The notes under the pieces: model-generated | Told to the model about the DNA's origin: nothing | What the model saw: the letters and a program-made list of their open reading frames with translations, nothing else | Database searches by the model: none | Shown here: positions 7,903 through 16,519 of the stretch, one piece after another | Layout: every line of letters starts with the position of its first letter | Position numbering within the stretch: position 1 is the stretch's first letter | Program-made: the position numbers and the translations under genes | DNA from: Fibrobacter sp. | GTDB taxonomy: Bacteria > Fibrobacterota > Fibrobacteria > Fibrobacterales > Fibrobacteraceae | Assembly: GCA_024399065.1 (NCBI GenBank) | Contig: JAKSIB010000037.1 | Span: 1-32,203, forward strand | Direction: 5' to 3' | DNA: 32,203 nucleotides

Positions 7903-8226
7903 TTACAAATTGCGGTCGATAACGGTCTTCACAGTGTTCTTGGGAACTGCGCCAACCACATTGCCCACTTCAACACCGTTTCTGAACAGCTTCATGTTGG
8001 GAATGTTGGTGATGCCGAAACGAGCGCAAATGTCGCTCACACCCGGATCATCCACGTTGATCTTGGCGATGATAGCCTTGCCATCGTATTCAGCAGCCAG
8101 TTCTTCAACAACCGGACCCATCATCATGCAAGGGCGGCACCAAGTAGCCCAGAAATCAACGAAAACCAGTTGACCAGAGCTAATCACTTCATCAAAATTT
8201 TGAGCAGTAAGAGTCAAAGCAGCCAT
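7903..8226 (-). CDS. trxA: Thioredoxin with WCRPC active site
   Basis: A 107-residue cytoplasmic thioredoxin, the usual full length. The redox motif is W29-C30-R31-P32-C33 and the cis-proline loop is NIPNMKLF. Classical thioredoxin has WCGPC and usually IPTL/IPTX at the loop, so the Arg at the second variable position and Asn after the cis-Pro are unusual. They may shift redox potential or partner choice. The start has GGAGG seven nt upstream. The gene is monocistronic: a terminator follows at 7841-7873 and an unrelated envelope operon ends just upstream at 8264. Confidence 0.95.
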   Translation of the reverse strand: MAALTLTAQNFDEVISSGQLVFVDFWATWCRPCMMMGPVVEELAAEYDGKAIIAKINVDDPGVSDICARFGITNIPNMKLFRNGVEVGNVVGAVPKNTVKTVIDRNL

Positions 8227-8263
8227 TTAAAGCCTCCATTTACAAAATTAAAGATAGCAAAAA

Positions 8264-8905
8264 TTAGAAGGTAAAGCCAATGGTATAGTTAATATCGATT
8301 CCAATTCCGATATTCGTCACATCTTCCACATCATTTTGGCCATCTTTGTCAATAAAAACCTGACTATAGACAGCACCAATGTCCAAAGAAGTAACAAAAT
8401 GGGTGCCAAGACGGTACTTTCGACCTAAATAGGCGCTAAGAGCAATGCCATTTCCGGAATCTTTAAGGTTATCGTACCTGCTATCATCGTATTTATGAAT
8501 CAGCTTTACGTATTCATAGGTAAAATGAACCGATGTGAACCAGCCCACATGCTTTCGGTCAAAATAATAACGGAAACCTTCAGACAAACCGAAAACATCT
8601 ATGTAGCCCGACTCATGCTTCTTGGAAATTCTTTTTCCGGAATAGAACGGACGGGTGATAATAGAAGCGTTGGTATTGATTACCGCTTCCACAGTTGCAT
8701 AAAATGACGGATTGTCCCAAAATAAGGGATAAGTAATCAAGGAAAGAGGATGAAGTTCGACAGCGAACAAAGGCTCATCGCTTTCCACATACTTTTCCTT
8801 CGCAGGAACAGCTTCAGTCTTTTTTCCTGCAGCAGGAACCTGGGCAAAGGCGGCCACCGCAAGGACGGCCACACAAAGCAAAGATTTAACAAACCAATTC
8901 TTCAT
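8264..8905 (-). CDS. Predicted outer-membrane beta-barrel protein
   Basis: A 213-residue protein beginning with a clear signal peptide (MKNWFVKSLLCVAVLAVAAFA, cut before QVPA). The rest has alternating aromatic and polar strands, and the last residue is Phe (NYTIGFTF), as expected for a barrel inserted by BamA. ATG 8905 was chosen over a frame opening at 8950 because it begins the signal peptide and leaves a 17-nt gap to the previous gene instead of an overlap. Last gene of the four-gene operon that starts at 14204. Function unknown; it may work with the PCMD lipoproteins. Confidence 0.75.
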   Translation of the reverse strand: MKNWFVKSLLCVAVLAVAAFAQVPAAGKKTEAVPAKEKYVESDEPLFAVELHPLSLITYPLFWDNPSFYATVEAVINTNASIITRPFYSGKRISKKHESGYIDVFGLSEGFRYYFDRKHVGWFTSVHFTYEYVKLIHKYDDSRYDNLKDSGNGIALSAYLGRKYRLGTHFVTSLDIGAVYSQVFIDKDGQNDVEDVTNIGIGIDINYTIGFTF

Positions 8906-8922
8906 ACACAACCTAAAAGAAA

Positions 8923-11628
8923 TTAGTAGATAAAGCGGATAGCGTCGCAATAAAGTGTGGCGCCATCAACACCCACATAGAAATTACCCGCAGAACTAGC
9001 CGCCATGGCAATTCGAACGTGAGTTACAGGGAAATTTTCAGGAGAATTTGTATCAACAAGGTGATTGTCAATACCCTTCGAATTCTTTAATCCAGAAGCA
9101 TCCAATGCACTAGACTGATACAGCGGGGATCCAGTCAAAGCCTTACCATAATTAAGTTTCATTCTTATCGTTTTGAAACCCGTACGTTTTGCGTCCGTAA
9201 TCGAGACCACATCCGGGTCATCTGTAGAAGTTACTGTGGTAGCTCGATACCATGCAGAAGCAACCATCGTGTTCACGTCCGTTGACGTACGATACCTATT
9301 TTTTCCATCATTAGCAGTACGTTCAATTCCATCTTTGGTCAATCTACTTTCCAGAACAACATACAAGTCACAGGAATCTCCCTTTCCTTCATATTTCACA
9401 TCAAACTCTACATAACTGGGACGGCCATAGAAAGGACGACCAAAGTCAATAAGTTCATTACCATCCTTATAGCCTAACATTGATGTAGCTAATTCTCCCT
9501 TGGGGTTAAAATAGCCCGTAAAGGTATTACCACTTGCAATTTTTCCCATATACTTTGTAGTAGTCATTTTCAGAACTTCACCACTTTCAGTAGACACGGC
9601 CAATTGTTTCGTGAAGCTATTATTCCCGTTATCCCAGCCCTTAAGGTCATAATTGTTTTTGTTGTCATCTGCAGTCCAAACACTTGCAGTAATGTTCATA
9701 CTCGGGTATTGGTAACCAGCTTTAAGCTTATATGTCTTTGTTTCCCCTATGGAATTCTTCACGACAATGGTCTTTGTCTTTGCAAAATCGTAGCTTCCAC
9801 CCTTCTTGAATCCATCAATAACGGCATCCTTAGACAAAACCAGGGAATCAACAACCAAAGAATTCAATTTCAAATCCTTCGAGTAATCCATTTCAAAGAA
9901 AATCGAATCAGACGACGGATCAATAACACCGACAACCTTTTGAGAGCCAATAGAAATGTATCGCAATTCAGGGGATTCAGGTGGTTCTTCCACAGCAGCC
10001 TCAATGGTCCATTCCTTCGTAGAACCATCTTCGGCGGAAACGACAATAACCGCACTACCATCGGACAAATCCACAGGAAGTTCTGTTGTCAAAGACGCTT
10101 CAGCAGAAAGTTCGCTCATAAAGAAAACTTCACTCAAATTCGTTCCATAAGCAACCTTGAAAGCGATTGTTCTCTTTTCAGCATCAATTACCGGAGCTTC
10201 TGTAACAGAAATTCCTTCCAATTCAAACTTCACGATTTCTGCAGCGCTAGACTTAGGATAGTCCGCAGAAACAGTCCATTCCACATCGGAGCCGTCTTCA
10301 GCAGTAATAGTCAACTTCTGCGGAGTGCGCAAATCCTTAGAAGCCAGTGTAGCAGAAGCCAAATCAGAGACCTTGATGGTCACAGCCACATCAGCCATAG
10401 CATCCTTGGAAGTCATGTGGAGAACAACCGTCTTATTTTCGGCATTCACCGTTGCTGCAGAAACTTCTCCCGTTGCAGAAATAGAGACAAGTTCCTTTTC
10501 GCTAGAAGCCACATAGTCTGCCGCAGCAATGCTAAGCAGCAACACCCATGTCCTTTCCGTACCATCTTCGGCAGTAACCTTAAAATTCTGTGACTCAGCC
10601 CAAGATTCCACTTCACTGGGATTGGGAGCAATCTTTGCACCGCTGGAAAGAATGCAAGTATCGATCTTTGCAGTTTCCAAGGTTTCATCACTCTTCAGTT
10701 TGATGGAAATGGTATCAGCGGCGTCACCGTTCTTGGTGCTGGTACTAATCTGGTTCTTGAACTTCAGAGTCAAATTGGTAGCGGAGTTCTTGACAGCATC
10801 AACAACAACAATCCAAGTCTTCACAGAATCATTTTCCGCAGTCACCTTAAAGGTCTGAACCACAGACCAATCCTTTACAGACTTGGGATCAACATCAATT
10901 TTTGCAAGACGATGAACAAAGGAAACGGTGGAATCAAGAACTACCGTTTTCAAGTCCGTGCCCTGAGCAAAGGTCACAAAGATTGTATCATTACTAGTCT
11001 TATTTTCCAATTCATCAACAAACTTAATCGTAAAGTTGTTATCGCCGCTCTTCTGAACTTCAACGCTAGAAGAAGACTGATCGGCAGTCACACTGCTGCT
11101 AGATTTCACATCAGATTCTTCGCTAGAAGATGTTCCTTCGGAAGCAGAAGAAGTCACTTCCTTTTCCACGCCAGGAATGGTAAATTCAACCTTCCAGATG
11201 GCCGGGTCACCGTTTTCAGCAACCACCATCAAGTAAATTACCTGGCTCTTGGGAATACGGATCTTGTCTCCAGCCTTAAGGCTCTTCTTGACATAGGAGA
11301 CTTCCTGAGCCAAGGAATCCAGGCCAGCGGAATCACTGGGGAATTCCTTGAACTTGCCATCTACCAAATGCAGCGTAGCCAAGTTGCTGGCGCTGATGTA
11401 ACCAATGGTCAAAGAATCCCAAGTTTCCAGGGATTCAGCCGGGGCTACAGTTGTAATCTTGATAACGTGCTCGCTTTCCGAGAAGGACGCATCGCCATCC
11501 TGTTCTTCAAAGGCAATATTCTTGAAGACATTATAATGGGAGGTACCGAATTCGTCGTAGTCTGCGGTGCAGGCAACAAGGCCTAGTACAGCAAGAACCG
11601 AGACCAAAAAGATATACAACTGTTTCAT
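8923..11628 (-). CDS. Large lipoprotein with Ig-like repeats and C-terminal PCMD domain
   Basis: A 901-residue surface-type lipoprotein. The signal peptide ends in the lipobox LVAC (C20). About six Ig-like repeats of 80-100 residues follow, each closing with a strand such as TWIVVV, TWVLLL, EWTVSA or EWTIEA after a (T/S)AEDG motif, similar to DUF5018-type folds. A Ser-rich linker lies at about 159-190 between the first and second repeats. The C-terminal part (about 650-901) looks like the PCMD 'putative carbohydrate metabolism domain', with the hallmark FGRPFYGRPSYVEFDVKY. Family members are common in gut Bacteroidota and believed to bind glycans. SD AAGGGG supports the start, 9 nt after the paralogous gene upstream. 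Confidence 0.8.
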   Translation of the reverse strand: MKQLYIFLVSVLAVLGLVACTADYDEFGTSHYNVFKNIAFEEQDGDASFSESEHVIKITTVAPAESLETWDSLTIGYISASNLATLHLVDGKFKEFPSDSAGLDSLAQEVSYVKKSLKAGDKIRIPKSQVIYLMVVAENGDPAIWKVEFTIPGVEKEVTSSASEGTSSSEESDVKSSSSVTADQSSSSVEVQKSGDNNFTIKFVDELENKTSNDTIFVTFAQGTDLKTVVLDSTVSFVHRLAKIDVDPKSVKDWSVVQTFKVTAENDSVKTWIVVVDAVKNSATNLTLKFKNQISTSTKNGDAADTISIKLKSDETLETAKIDTCILSSGAKIAPNPSEVESWAESQNFKVTAEDGTERTWVLLLSIAAADYVASSEKELVSISATGEVSAATVNAENKTVVLHMTSKDAMADVAVTIKVSDLASATLASKDLRTPQKLTITAEDGSDVEWTVSADYPKSSAAEIVKFELEGISVTEAPVIDAEKRTIAFKVAYGTNLSEVFFMSELSAEASLTTELPVDLSDGSAVIVVSAEDGSTKEWTIEAAVEEPPESPELRYISIGSQKVVGVIDPSSDSIFFEMDYSKDLKLNSLVVDSLVLSKDAVIDGFKKGGSYDFAKTKTIVVKNSIGETKTYKLKAGYQYPSMNITASVWTADDNKNNYDLKGWDNGNNSFTKQLAVSTESGEVLKMTTTKYMGKIASGNTFTGYFNPKGELATSMLGYKDGNELIDFGRPFYGRPSYVEFDVKYEGKGDSCDLYVVLESRLTKDGIERTANDGKNRYRTSTDVNTMVASAWYRATTVTSTDDPDVVSITDAKRTGFKTIRMKLNYGKALTGSPLYQSSALDASGLKNSKGIDNHLVDTNSPENFPVTHVRIAMAASSAGNFYVGVDGATLYCDAIRFIY

Positions 11629-11637
11629 ACTAACCCC

Positions 11638-13248
11638 TTAGTAGTTCAGTTTGAATTCATCGATTGTGAGCTGGGAACCTTTACCACCACGATACTTTCC
11701 GCTATTGCCCAAGGTTCCACCATCAACAACAAATGCATAGGCAGAGGAAGCGAACATCACGCGAATAGAGGCGACTTCTTCTTCCCCTGTTCCCAATTCC
11801 AAGTCATTGATGCCTGCATAGCCCTTACCGAGCAATCCTGCATCAGAGCCATACTGAAGGTCAACCCTTTCTGTAGCAAATTCTGATGATGCGGTCTTCA
11901 CGATAGAACCCGCAGCTACAATTTCGTTATTTGCGCTAACAAGGATTACATAAATCAAACCCTGCTGCGGATATGTCGAATTGCTATTTGCCACGTGCTC
12001 ATAAGAATACGTTACATCAAAGGATACAGGTCGTTCACTAAACGGCTGTCCAAATGTCATGCCCAAAGATATATCGGAAGCATAACTGGCATCTGGAGTA
12101 CCACTTGTATAATTCCACTGATACAAATGGACTATGTCCGTATTAGCAAAGGATCCTGCAAAATAGAAGCCACCAGCCATCTTCCAGCTTCCATTTAACA
12201 AGAAGGAACCAACAATTTCTCGAGTAGTCAGAGTCAACTTTGAGCCTGCAAATTCAGCATTAGCAGCAGACTCTATTTTAATGGCAGCAACCGTTTTAGA
12301 TTTTGCCATAGCATCGCTGGTACTGCCCCAGAAGGTCTTATCCCAGCTATCGAAATGAGAGCCAGGCAACTGGGCGCCAACGTATTCAGAGGAACTGGAT
12401 TCCGGTTCCACCTGTTCACTGGAGGAGCTTACAACGATTTCTTCAGAACTGCTGGACTCCGGAACGACTTCGCTGCTAGAGCTTTCTACGACTTCAGAGG
12501 AACTGCTGGGAACAACAATTTCGGAGGAGCTAGATTCCACCACGACTTCTTCGCTGGAAGAACTAACCACGATTTCTTCAGAGCTGCTGGATTCTACAAC
12601 TTCTTCGCTGGAGGAACTTTCTACGATTTCTTCAGAGCTGCTAGACTCTACAGTTTCTTCGCTAGAGCTTGAGGGAATAATTTCACTAGAAGAGCTTTCT
12701 TCAACCGGTTCTACAGAACTGGAAGATTCGTCAACTGTTTCAGAAGAACTGGATTCTACAGTTTCTTCACTGGAACTAGATTCTTCGTCTTCGTACTTGC
12801 TGGAGCTAGAGACGTCGGCATCTACGGAGCTGGAAGACTTTTCTTCCACAGGGTAAGAAATAGTCCAAACAGCAATGGTACGATCCTTGTCATCCAGAAC
12901 AACAATACGAACCATATTAGTGTCAGCAAACTTGATCACGGAACCTTCGGTCAGTTCGTTATCCCAGTCAAAACTGGGATCCACCGGGTCATCATCCGTT
13001 GCGACAAAGTACTTTGCACCGCCCAAGGTAGACAAGGAACCAACGACCAAGGAATCAACGGCCTCGGGCAAGGTGATTTCCAGGTTTTTCTCATCTACGG
13101 AATATTCTGCAGATTCAAAAATGTCTGCAACCTCTTCGGGATTGATTTCATTAATCTTTTTCCCTTCTTCGCCACAACCGGCCACCAGGCCCAAAGATGC
13201 CAACAAGGCTCCACCAACCATCAACTTTTTAAAATAATTACGTTGCAT
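11638..13248 (-). CDS. PCMD-domain lipoprotein with long poly-serine linker
   Basis: A 536-residue lipoprotein with lipobox LVAGC (C25). Residues 26-135 form one Ig-like domain. Residues 138-287 are a low-complexity linker with 17 SSSS tetrads separated mainly by Glu, Val, Ile and Pro. Residues 290-536 match the PCMD pattern, including FGQPFSERPVSFDVTY. Linkers of this SSSS/E type are typical of secreted Fibrobacter proteins and probably act as flexible, possibly glycosylated, spacers. The gene is paralogous to the next gene downstream (same lipobox, Ig and PCMD order). SD AAGGAG supports the start, 11 nt after the preceding gene. Confidence 0.8.
   Translation of the reverse strand: MQRNYFKKLMVGGALLASLGLVAGCGEEGKKINEINPEEVADIFESAEYSVDEKNLEITLPEAVDSLVVGSLSTLGGAKYFVATDDDPVDPSFDWDNELTEGSVIKFADTNMVRIVVLDDKDRTIAVWTISYPVEEKSSSSVDADVSSSSKYEDEESSSSEETVESSSSETVDESSSSVEPVEESSSSEIIPSSSSEETVESSSSEEIVESSSSEEVVESSSSEEIVVSSSSEEVVVESSSSEIVVPSSSSEVVESSSSEVVPESSSSEEIVVSSSSEQVEPESSSSEYVGAQLPGSHFDSWDKTFWGSTSDAMAKSKTVAAIKIESAANAEFAGSKLTLTTREIVGSFLLNGSWKMAGGFYFAGSFANTDIVHLYQWNYTSGTPDASYASDISLGMTFGQPFSERPVSFDVTYSYEHVANSNSTYPQQGLIYVILVSANNEIVAAGSIVKTASSEFATERVDLQYGSDAGLLGKGYAGINDLELGTGEEEVASIRVMFASSAYAFVVDGGTLGNSGKYRGGKGSQLTIDEFKLNY
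12388..12837 (-). repeat. Poly-serine coding tandem repeat
   Basis: This is the 450-bp segment coding for the SSSS/Glu linker of the PCMD lipoprotein. It consists of 17 imperfect units of 7-11 codons. Serine codons are mixed (AGC, TCT, TCC, AGT), so the protein pattern is better kept than the DNA. This suggests selection on the linker, with possible length variation by slippage or recombination. Confidence 0.8.
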
Positions 13249-13259
13249 TTGTAGACTCC

Positions 13260-14204
13260 TTAAAAGAATGCGACCAAGGAGAAATTCAAGGCCAAAAGGT
13301 TAATGGTAAAGTTCACGATGTTCGCAACAATGCGGCTACTGGTTTCACCGTTTTCCTCAATATCCAAGACGCTGGTGCTCAAGCCCAACAATCCGACGGA
13401 GGTTTCAAAGGCAAAACGGTCCAGCACCATAATGCAAATACCAGGATTGATACCCACCTCGATAGACCAGGAGGAATTCCTGGACTTATCCATTTCCTCG
13501 CCGTTGTCGCTTTGGGATATGCCGTAGGAATAGCCCACGTTAATAGAGGTTTCGTTAAAGAAATAAAGGTTACGAGAATCAAACACCTTAAAGTAATTCT
13601 TCAGCATGGGCTGGAAGAAGAAGCCGTTACTTACATACTTGCGGTGTTGCTTCATGTCCAAAAGATCTTCCAGCATGGCGAAATCAATATCATACCAGGT
13701 GCGGGAGTAGCCAGCGCGCAAACCGATAGCCATGGCGTCCTTGATGAAGTAGCCCCCGAAGGCTTCCAAGGTAAAGGTGTAACCATAAGCTTCGTACACA
13801 TCGCCAATCATGATGTTCAAGGCGTCGTCTTCAGAATTAGCCTGGATCAGGGAAAGGGACAAACCGGAATAGACATGGCCCTTGGCAATGGCTTCGTCCT
13901 TTTCTACAGGGAACAAGGACGCGAGCAGACCACCTTTCTTTGCGGGTTTAGAAGTATCCGCAGCAACAGCAGTTTCCTGAACCTCAGTTTTTGCGGTATC
14001 TTCAGCAACCGTTACAGAGTTTTCTGCAGGCGCCACAGATTCAGCAGCTGGTTCCGAAACCTGTTGTGCTGTTTGTTCCAAAGAAGTCTCAGAAACAACG
14101 TTTAATTCAGCAGAAGTTTCAATATTTTGATCATCCTGCGCAAAAGACGAAACTGCCCCAAACAGCATCGTCAAAACAACAAATATGCTAAATGTTTTCC
14201 TCAT
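13260..14204 (-). CDS. Predicted outer-membrane protein, first gene of the PCMD operon
   Basis: A 314-residue protein with a signal peptide (about 1-22, cleaved before QDDQN). An extended Ala/Glu/Val/Thr-rich segment (23-90) follows, then a region of amphipathic beta strands (about 100-314) ending in VAFF. The C-terminal aromatic residue and strand pattern suggest a beta barrel anchored in the outer membrane. It leads the operon 14204-8264, with gaps of 11, 9 and 17 nt between members. No Shine-Dalgarno is visible; TATATTTG ends 4 nt before the ATG. Function unknown. Confidence 0.75.
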   Translation of the reverse strand: MRKTFSIFVVLTMLFGAVSSFAQDDQNIETSAELNVVSETSLEQTAQQVSEPAAESVAPAENSVTVAEDTAKTEVQETAVAADTSKPAKKGGLLASLFPVEKDEAIAKGHVYSGLSLSLIQANSEDDALNIMIGDVYEAYGYTFTLEAFGGYFIKDAMAIGLRAGYSRTWYDIDFAMLEDLLDMKQHRKYVSNGFFFQPMLKNYFKVFDSRNLYFFNETSINVGYSYGISQSDNGEEMDKSRNSSWSIEVGINPGICIMVLDRFAFETSVGLLGLSTSVLDIEENGETSSRIVANIVNFTINLLALNFSLVAFF

Positions 14205-14208
14205 GCCC

Positions 14209-14216
14209 CAAATATA
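14209..14216 (-). promoter_or_regulatory. TAnnTTTG promoter element of the PCMD operon (leaderless?)
   Basis: Minus-strand TATATTTG is followed by GGGC and the ATG of the first operon gene. It has the same layout as the hisF element, again without a Shine-Dalgarno sequence. Confidence 0.55.
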
Positions 14217-14294
14217 AAAAAGTCCCTACAATAAGGATTTAAAACTCCCTTCAAGTTAGGGTAAAATACTATACGGCAAACAAGTTAATTTGCG

Positions 14295-14882
14295 TTATTT
14301 TTTGAATCTGAGGAACAACCCCTCAATTTCCGAGCGGAACGCCTTGAACATGGTCATTCCACGCAAAGAATCATTAAAATAGTCCACTTCCATGAAATCC
14401 GGAGCCTCAACTTCAGCATTTTCCAGATCGGTAGTCATTTGTATGTAATTTGACGGATCCGCCACAACGACAACCAGCATGGTATAATCGGCAGTCACCG
14501 GCACACTAAATCCGACCTCAAATTCCAGGATTAAACGGCGATTTTCAAATTTCACCTTAAAATCCTTGATTTTTTCCGCAGTCAAGAATTTGGTACCAAG
14601 AAGAACATAGTTGTAATAGTTTTCCTTGACTATGGGGTCCAAAATTTCTTGTCTAAGAATATTCGTTTCCTTTTCAGACAAAATTCCATCGCCATCATCG
14701 ACAGACGATATCATGGCGGCACTGTAAATTTCGTCATAAGTCCAGCGATTTTTCACCCCAGCAAACCCCTGGTTATCAAAATCAACCGTTACCGAGGCAT
14801 CAAGAAAAACATGAGGATGTGCAAAAGCCGTCCCGCATACACTAAGCAATAGCAATACACAAAGAACGGCTTTTCGAATCAT
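14295..14882 (-). CDS. DUF1007-family periplasmic protein
   Basis: A 195-residue exported protein: signal peptide ending in TAFA, then the HPHVFLDA motif typical of DUF1007 proteins, which often accompany nickel/cobalt exporters or ABC transporters and may bind metal through the HPH. An acidic DDGDGILSE segment resembles an EF-hand-like loop. ATG 14882 is preferred because GGGGAG lies 7-8 nt upstream; the frame opening before it uses TTG. It follows the PEGA gene by 14 nt and is probably co-transcribed. No transporter gene is adjacent, which is unusual for the family. Confidence 0.8.
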   Translation of the reverse strand: MIRKAVLCVLLLLSVCGTAFAHPHVFLDASVTVDFDNQGFAGVKNRWTYDEIYSAAMISSVDDGDGILSEKETNILRQEILDPIVKENYYNYVLLGTKFLTAEKIKDFKVKFENRRLILEFEVGFSVPVTADYTMLVVVVADPSNYIQMTTDLENAEVEAPDFMEVDYFNDSLRGMTMFKAFRSEIEGLFLRFKK

Positions 14883-14896
14883 GGGTCTCCCCAAAA

Positions 14897-16474
14897 CTAG
14901 AATGCAAGAATAAAGCCGGCAGTGAGAAGGCCTATGCCCAAGGCCCCAAGGCCTACACCGACGCCGAATTTAGTGTCACCGCTGTCATTGAGACGGTGGT
15001 TATCCTTAACCATCTGGCGTGTGTCGTCACTATCAAAGGCGGCCAATTTTTCATACACCTTTTTCTTATCAGCAGCGGCAGACCAATCTCGTTCTGCAAG
15101 GAACCACAACACACCACCAGCAACAACGGGAGCGATGGAAGCCCACAACATAACTCGACCAACACGATGTTTGCTTCGTCTGCTGTTAAATTCGTTCTGA
15201 GCCTGAATGAAGTCCAAATCGTCAAGAACCGGAGTCATTTCGACGTTCACGATATTCGGCATATAAGGCTTGATTTCCAAGGTAACGGAGGTATCACGAT
15301 AGCCAACCTTACGCAGGTAGATCTTTGCATCGACCTGGGGCTTGATGCTATCAACCACCATGTCCGTAATGTAATGAGGCATCACGTACTCCGTAGGTTC
15401 CTCGTTAACAAATACTTCCACGGCTTCAGGATCAGTATTCAAAGTCAGTCGAGTAGACGGACGAAGAACAGGTATGGTCACCTTATTCAAGCTATCCTTG
15501 TTGATACGGACCACTGCAGAGCCCCACCATTCCACATCCTTAAGAACCTGCATTACAGAAATCGTGTACTTGCCAGGCTTGATGTTCTTGATGGTATCAG
15601 GAGCAGTCTGCTTCAACGGAATGCCATTCACAAAGAGAGAGCAAGCGGCCGGTTCAGAAACCACATAAAGATTTGCAGATCCCGGCGGATACAGCTCAAT
15701 CTTTTCTTCTTCCTCGACAATTTCAAGAACTTCATAATTGGAAAGGGAGAGGTCAATCATGACTTCGTCTTCCAAGTTATAAAGGCGCTTCAAGTCAAGT
15801 CGATAAATCTTGATAAAGGGATTTGCCGCATCGGCTTCAATACTATCCTGGATTTCACGCTGACGAATTTCTTCTTCAACCTTGGCGATTTCCTCCATTT
15901 TCTTTCGGTCATCTTCCTTGGCCAAGGCCGTTTCAAGGTCATCATCGGAGCCATCATCTTCTGCGACAGTTTCGGTTGCTGTTTCAGCTTGAGCAGCAAC
16001 AGATTCCTTCACGGCATCGGTCATAATGACGGCAGTATCTTTCTTGATTTCGACTTCTTCGTCTTCTTCTTCCTCGACTTCTTCAACTTGCTGGCCGTTG
16101 CTTCTCTGAAGTTCCGCATTTGCTGCGTCAGCCAGACGTTCAAAACGTTTCAGCTGTTTTTCGGTAGGCTTCTTGAGGTAAACAGTATCCTTTTCAATTT
16201 TCACGAAAATGGCTTCCTGTTCAACAGAATCGCCATTCACCCAATAACGGGCTGCAACTTCTCTTTTTTTCGGACCTTCGGGAACAGAGACCGCCACCTT
16301 TGCGGAATCTACAGCCGGAGCCTTCGCTGCAGAATCCACAGCAGCGGAGTTTTCGGAAGCAGCTTCAAAAGCCGCGTCCTGAGAGGATGCTGATTCCTGA
16401 GTCCAATCATCAGCCTCTTGTGCAAAGGCTACGGCACCCAAAAATGCAAACGAAATAAAAATCTTCTTCAACAT
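14897..16474 (-). CDS. PEGA-domain envelope protein
   Basis: A 525-residue protein with an N-terminal signal peptide (cleaved after AFA, near 18). A low-complexity, strongly acidic region follows (about 20-210, including a Glu/Asp run near 131-142), with likely coiled coil at 185-215. Two PEGA-like domains (about 267-330 and 341-413; NLYVVSEPAACSLFVNG and LTLNTDPEAVEVFVNE) come next. PEGA domains are surface or periplasmic modules often found in S-layer or gliding proteins. Two hydrophobic segments (441-460, 503-524) near the C-terminus may anchor it in a membrane. First gene of a two-gene operon with the DUF1007 gene. Confidence 0.75.
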   Translation of the reverse strand: MLKKIFISFAFLGAVAFAQEADDWTQESASSQDAAFEAASENSAAVDSAAKAPAVDSAKVAVSVPEGPKKREVAARYWVNGDSVEQEAIFVKIEKDTVYLKKPTEKQLKRFERLADAANAELQRSNGQQVEEVEEEEDEEVEIKKDTAVIMTDAVKESVAAQAETATETVAEDDGSDDDLETALAKEDDRKKMEEIAKVEEEIRQREIQDSIEADAANPFIKIYRLDLKRLYNLEDEVMIDLSLSNYEVLEIVEEEEKIELYPPGSANLYVVSEPAACSLFVNGIPLKQTAPDTIKNIKPGKYTISVMQVLKDVEWWGSAVVRINKDSLNKVTIPVLRPSTRLTLNTDPEAVEVFVNEEPTEYVMPHYITDMVVDSIKPQVDAKIYLRKVGYRDTSVTLEIKPYMPNIVNVEMTPVLDDLDFIQAQNEFNSRRSKHRVGRVMLWASIAPVVAGGVLWFLAERDWSAAADKKKVYEKLAAFDSDDTRQMVKDNHRLNDSGDTKFGVGVGLGALGIGLLTAGFILAF

Positions 16475-16491
16475 GTAAAGAAAGATAAATA

Positions 16492-16515
16492 AAAAAAGGG
16501 GCCAAAAGCCCCTTA
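16492..16515 (-). terminator. Intrinsic terminator of the RsmB/NOP-type gene
   Basis: On the minus strand the stem AAGGGGC-TTTTG-GCCCCTT is followed by seven T. It lies directly after the methyltransferase stop codon and only about 20 nt before the PEGA start. The PEGA promoter must therefore overlap it, for example TATCTTTC near the T run. Confidence 0.9.
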
Positions 16516-16519
16516 AATT

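Noticed and set aside
5589-7922. 777-residue open frame on the plus strand
   Set aside because: It runs antisense through tldD and hisF, both certain genes, and its His/Ala-rich sequence is a by-product of their codon use.
9604-10593. 329-residue open frame on the plus strand
   Set aside because: Antisense to the Ig-repeat lipoprotein and of shadow-like composition.
14996-16393. 465-residue open frame on the plus strand
   Set aside because: Antisense to the PEGA gene; Phe/His-rich, without start signals or domains.
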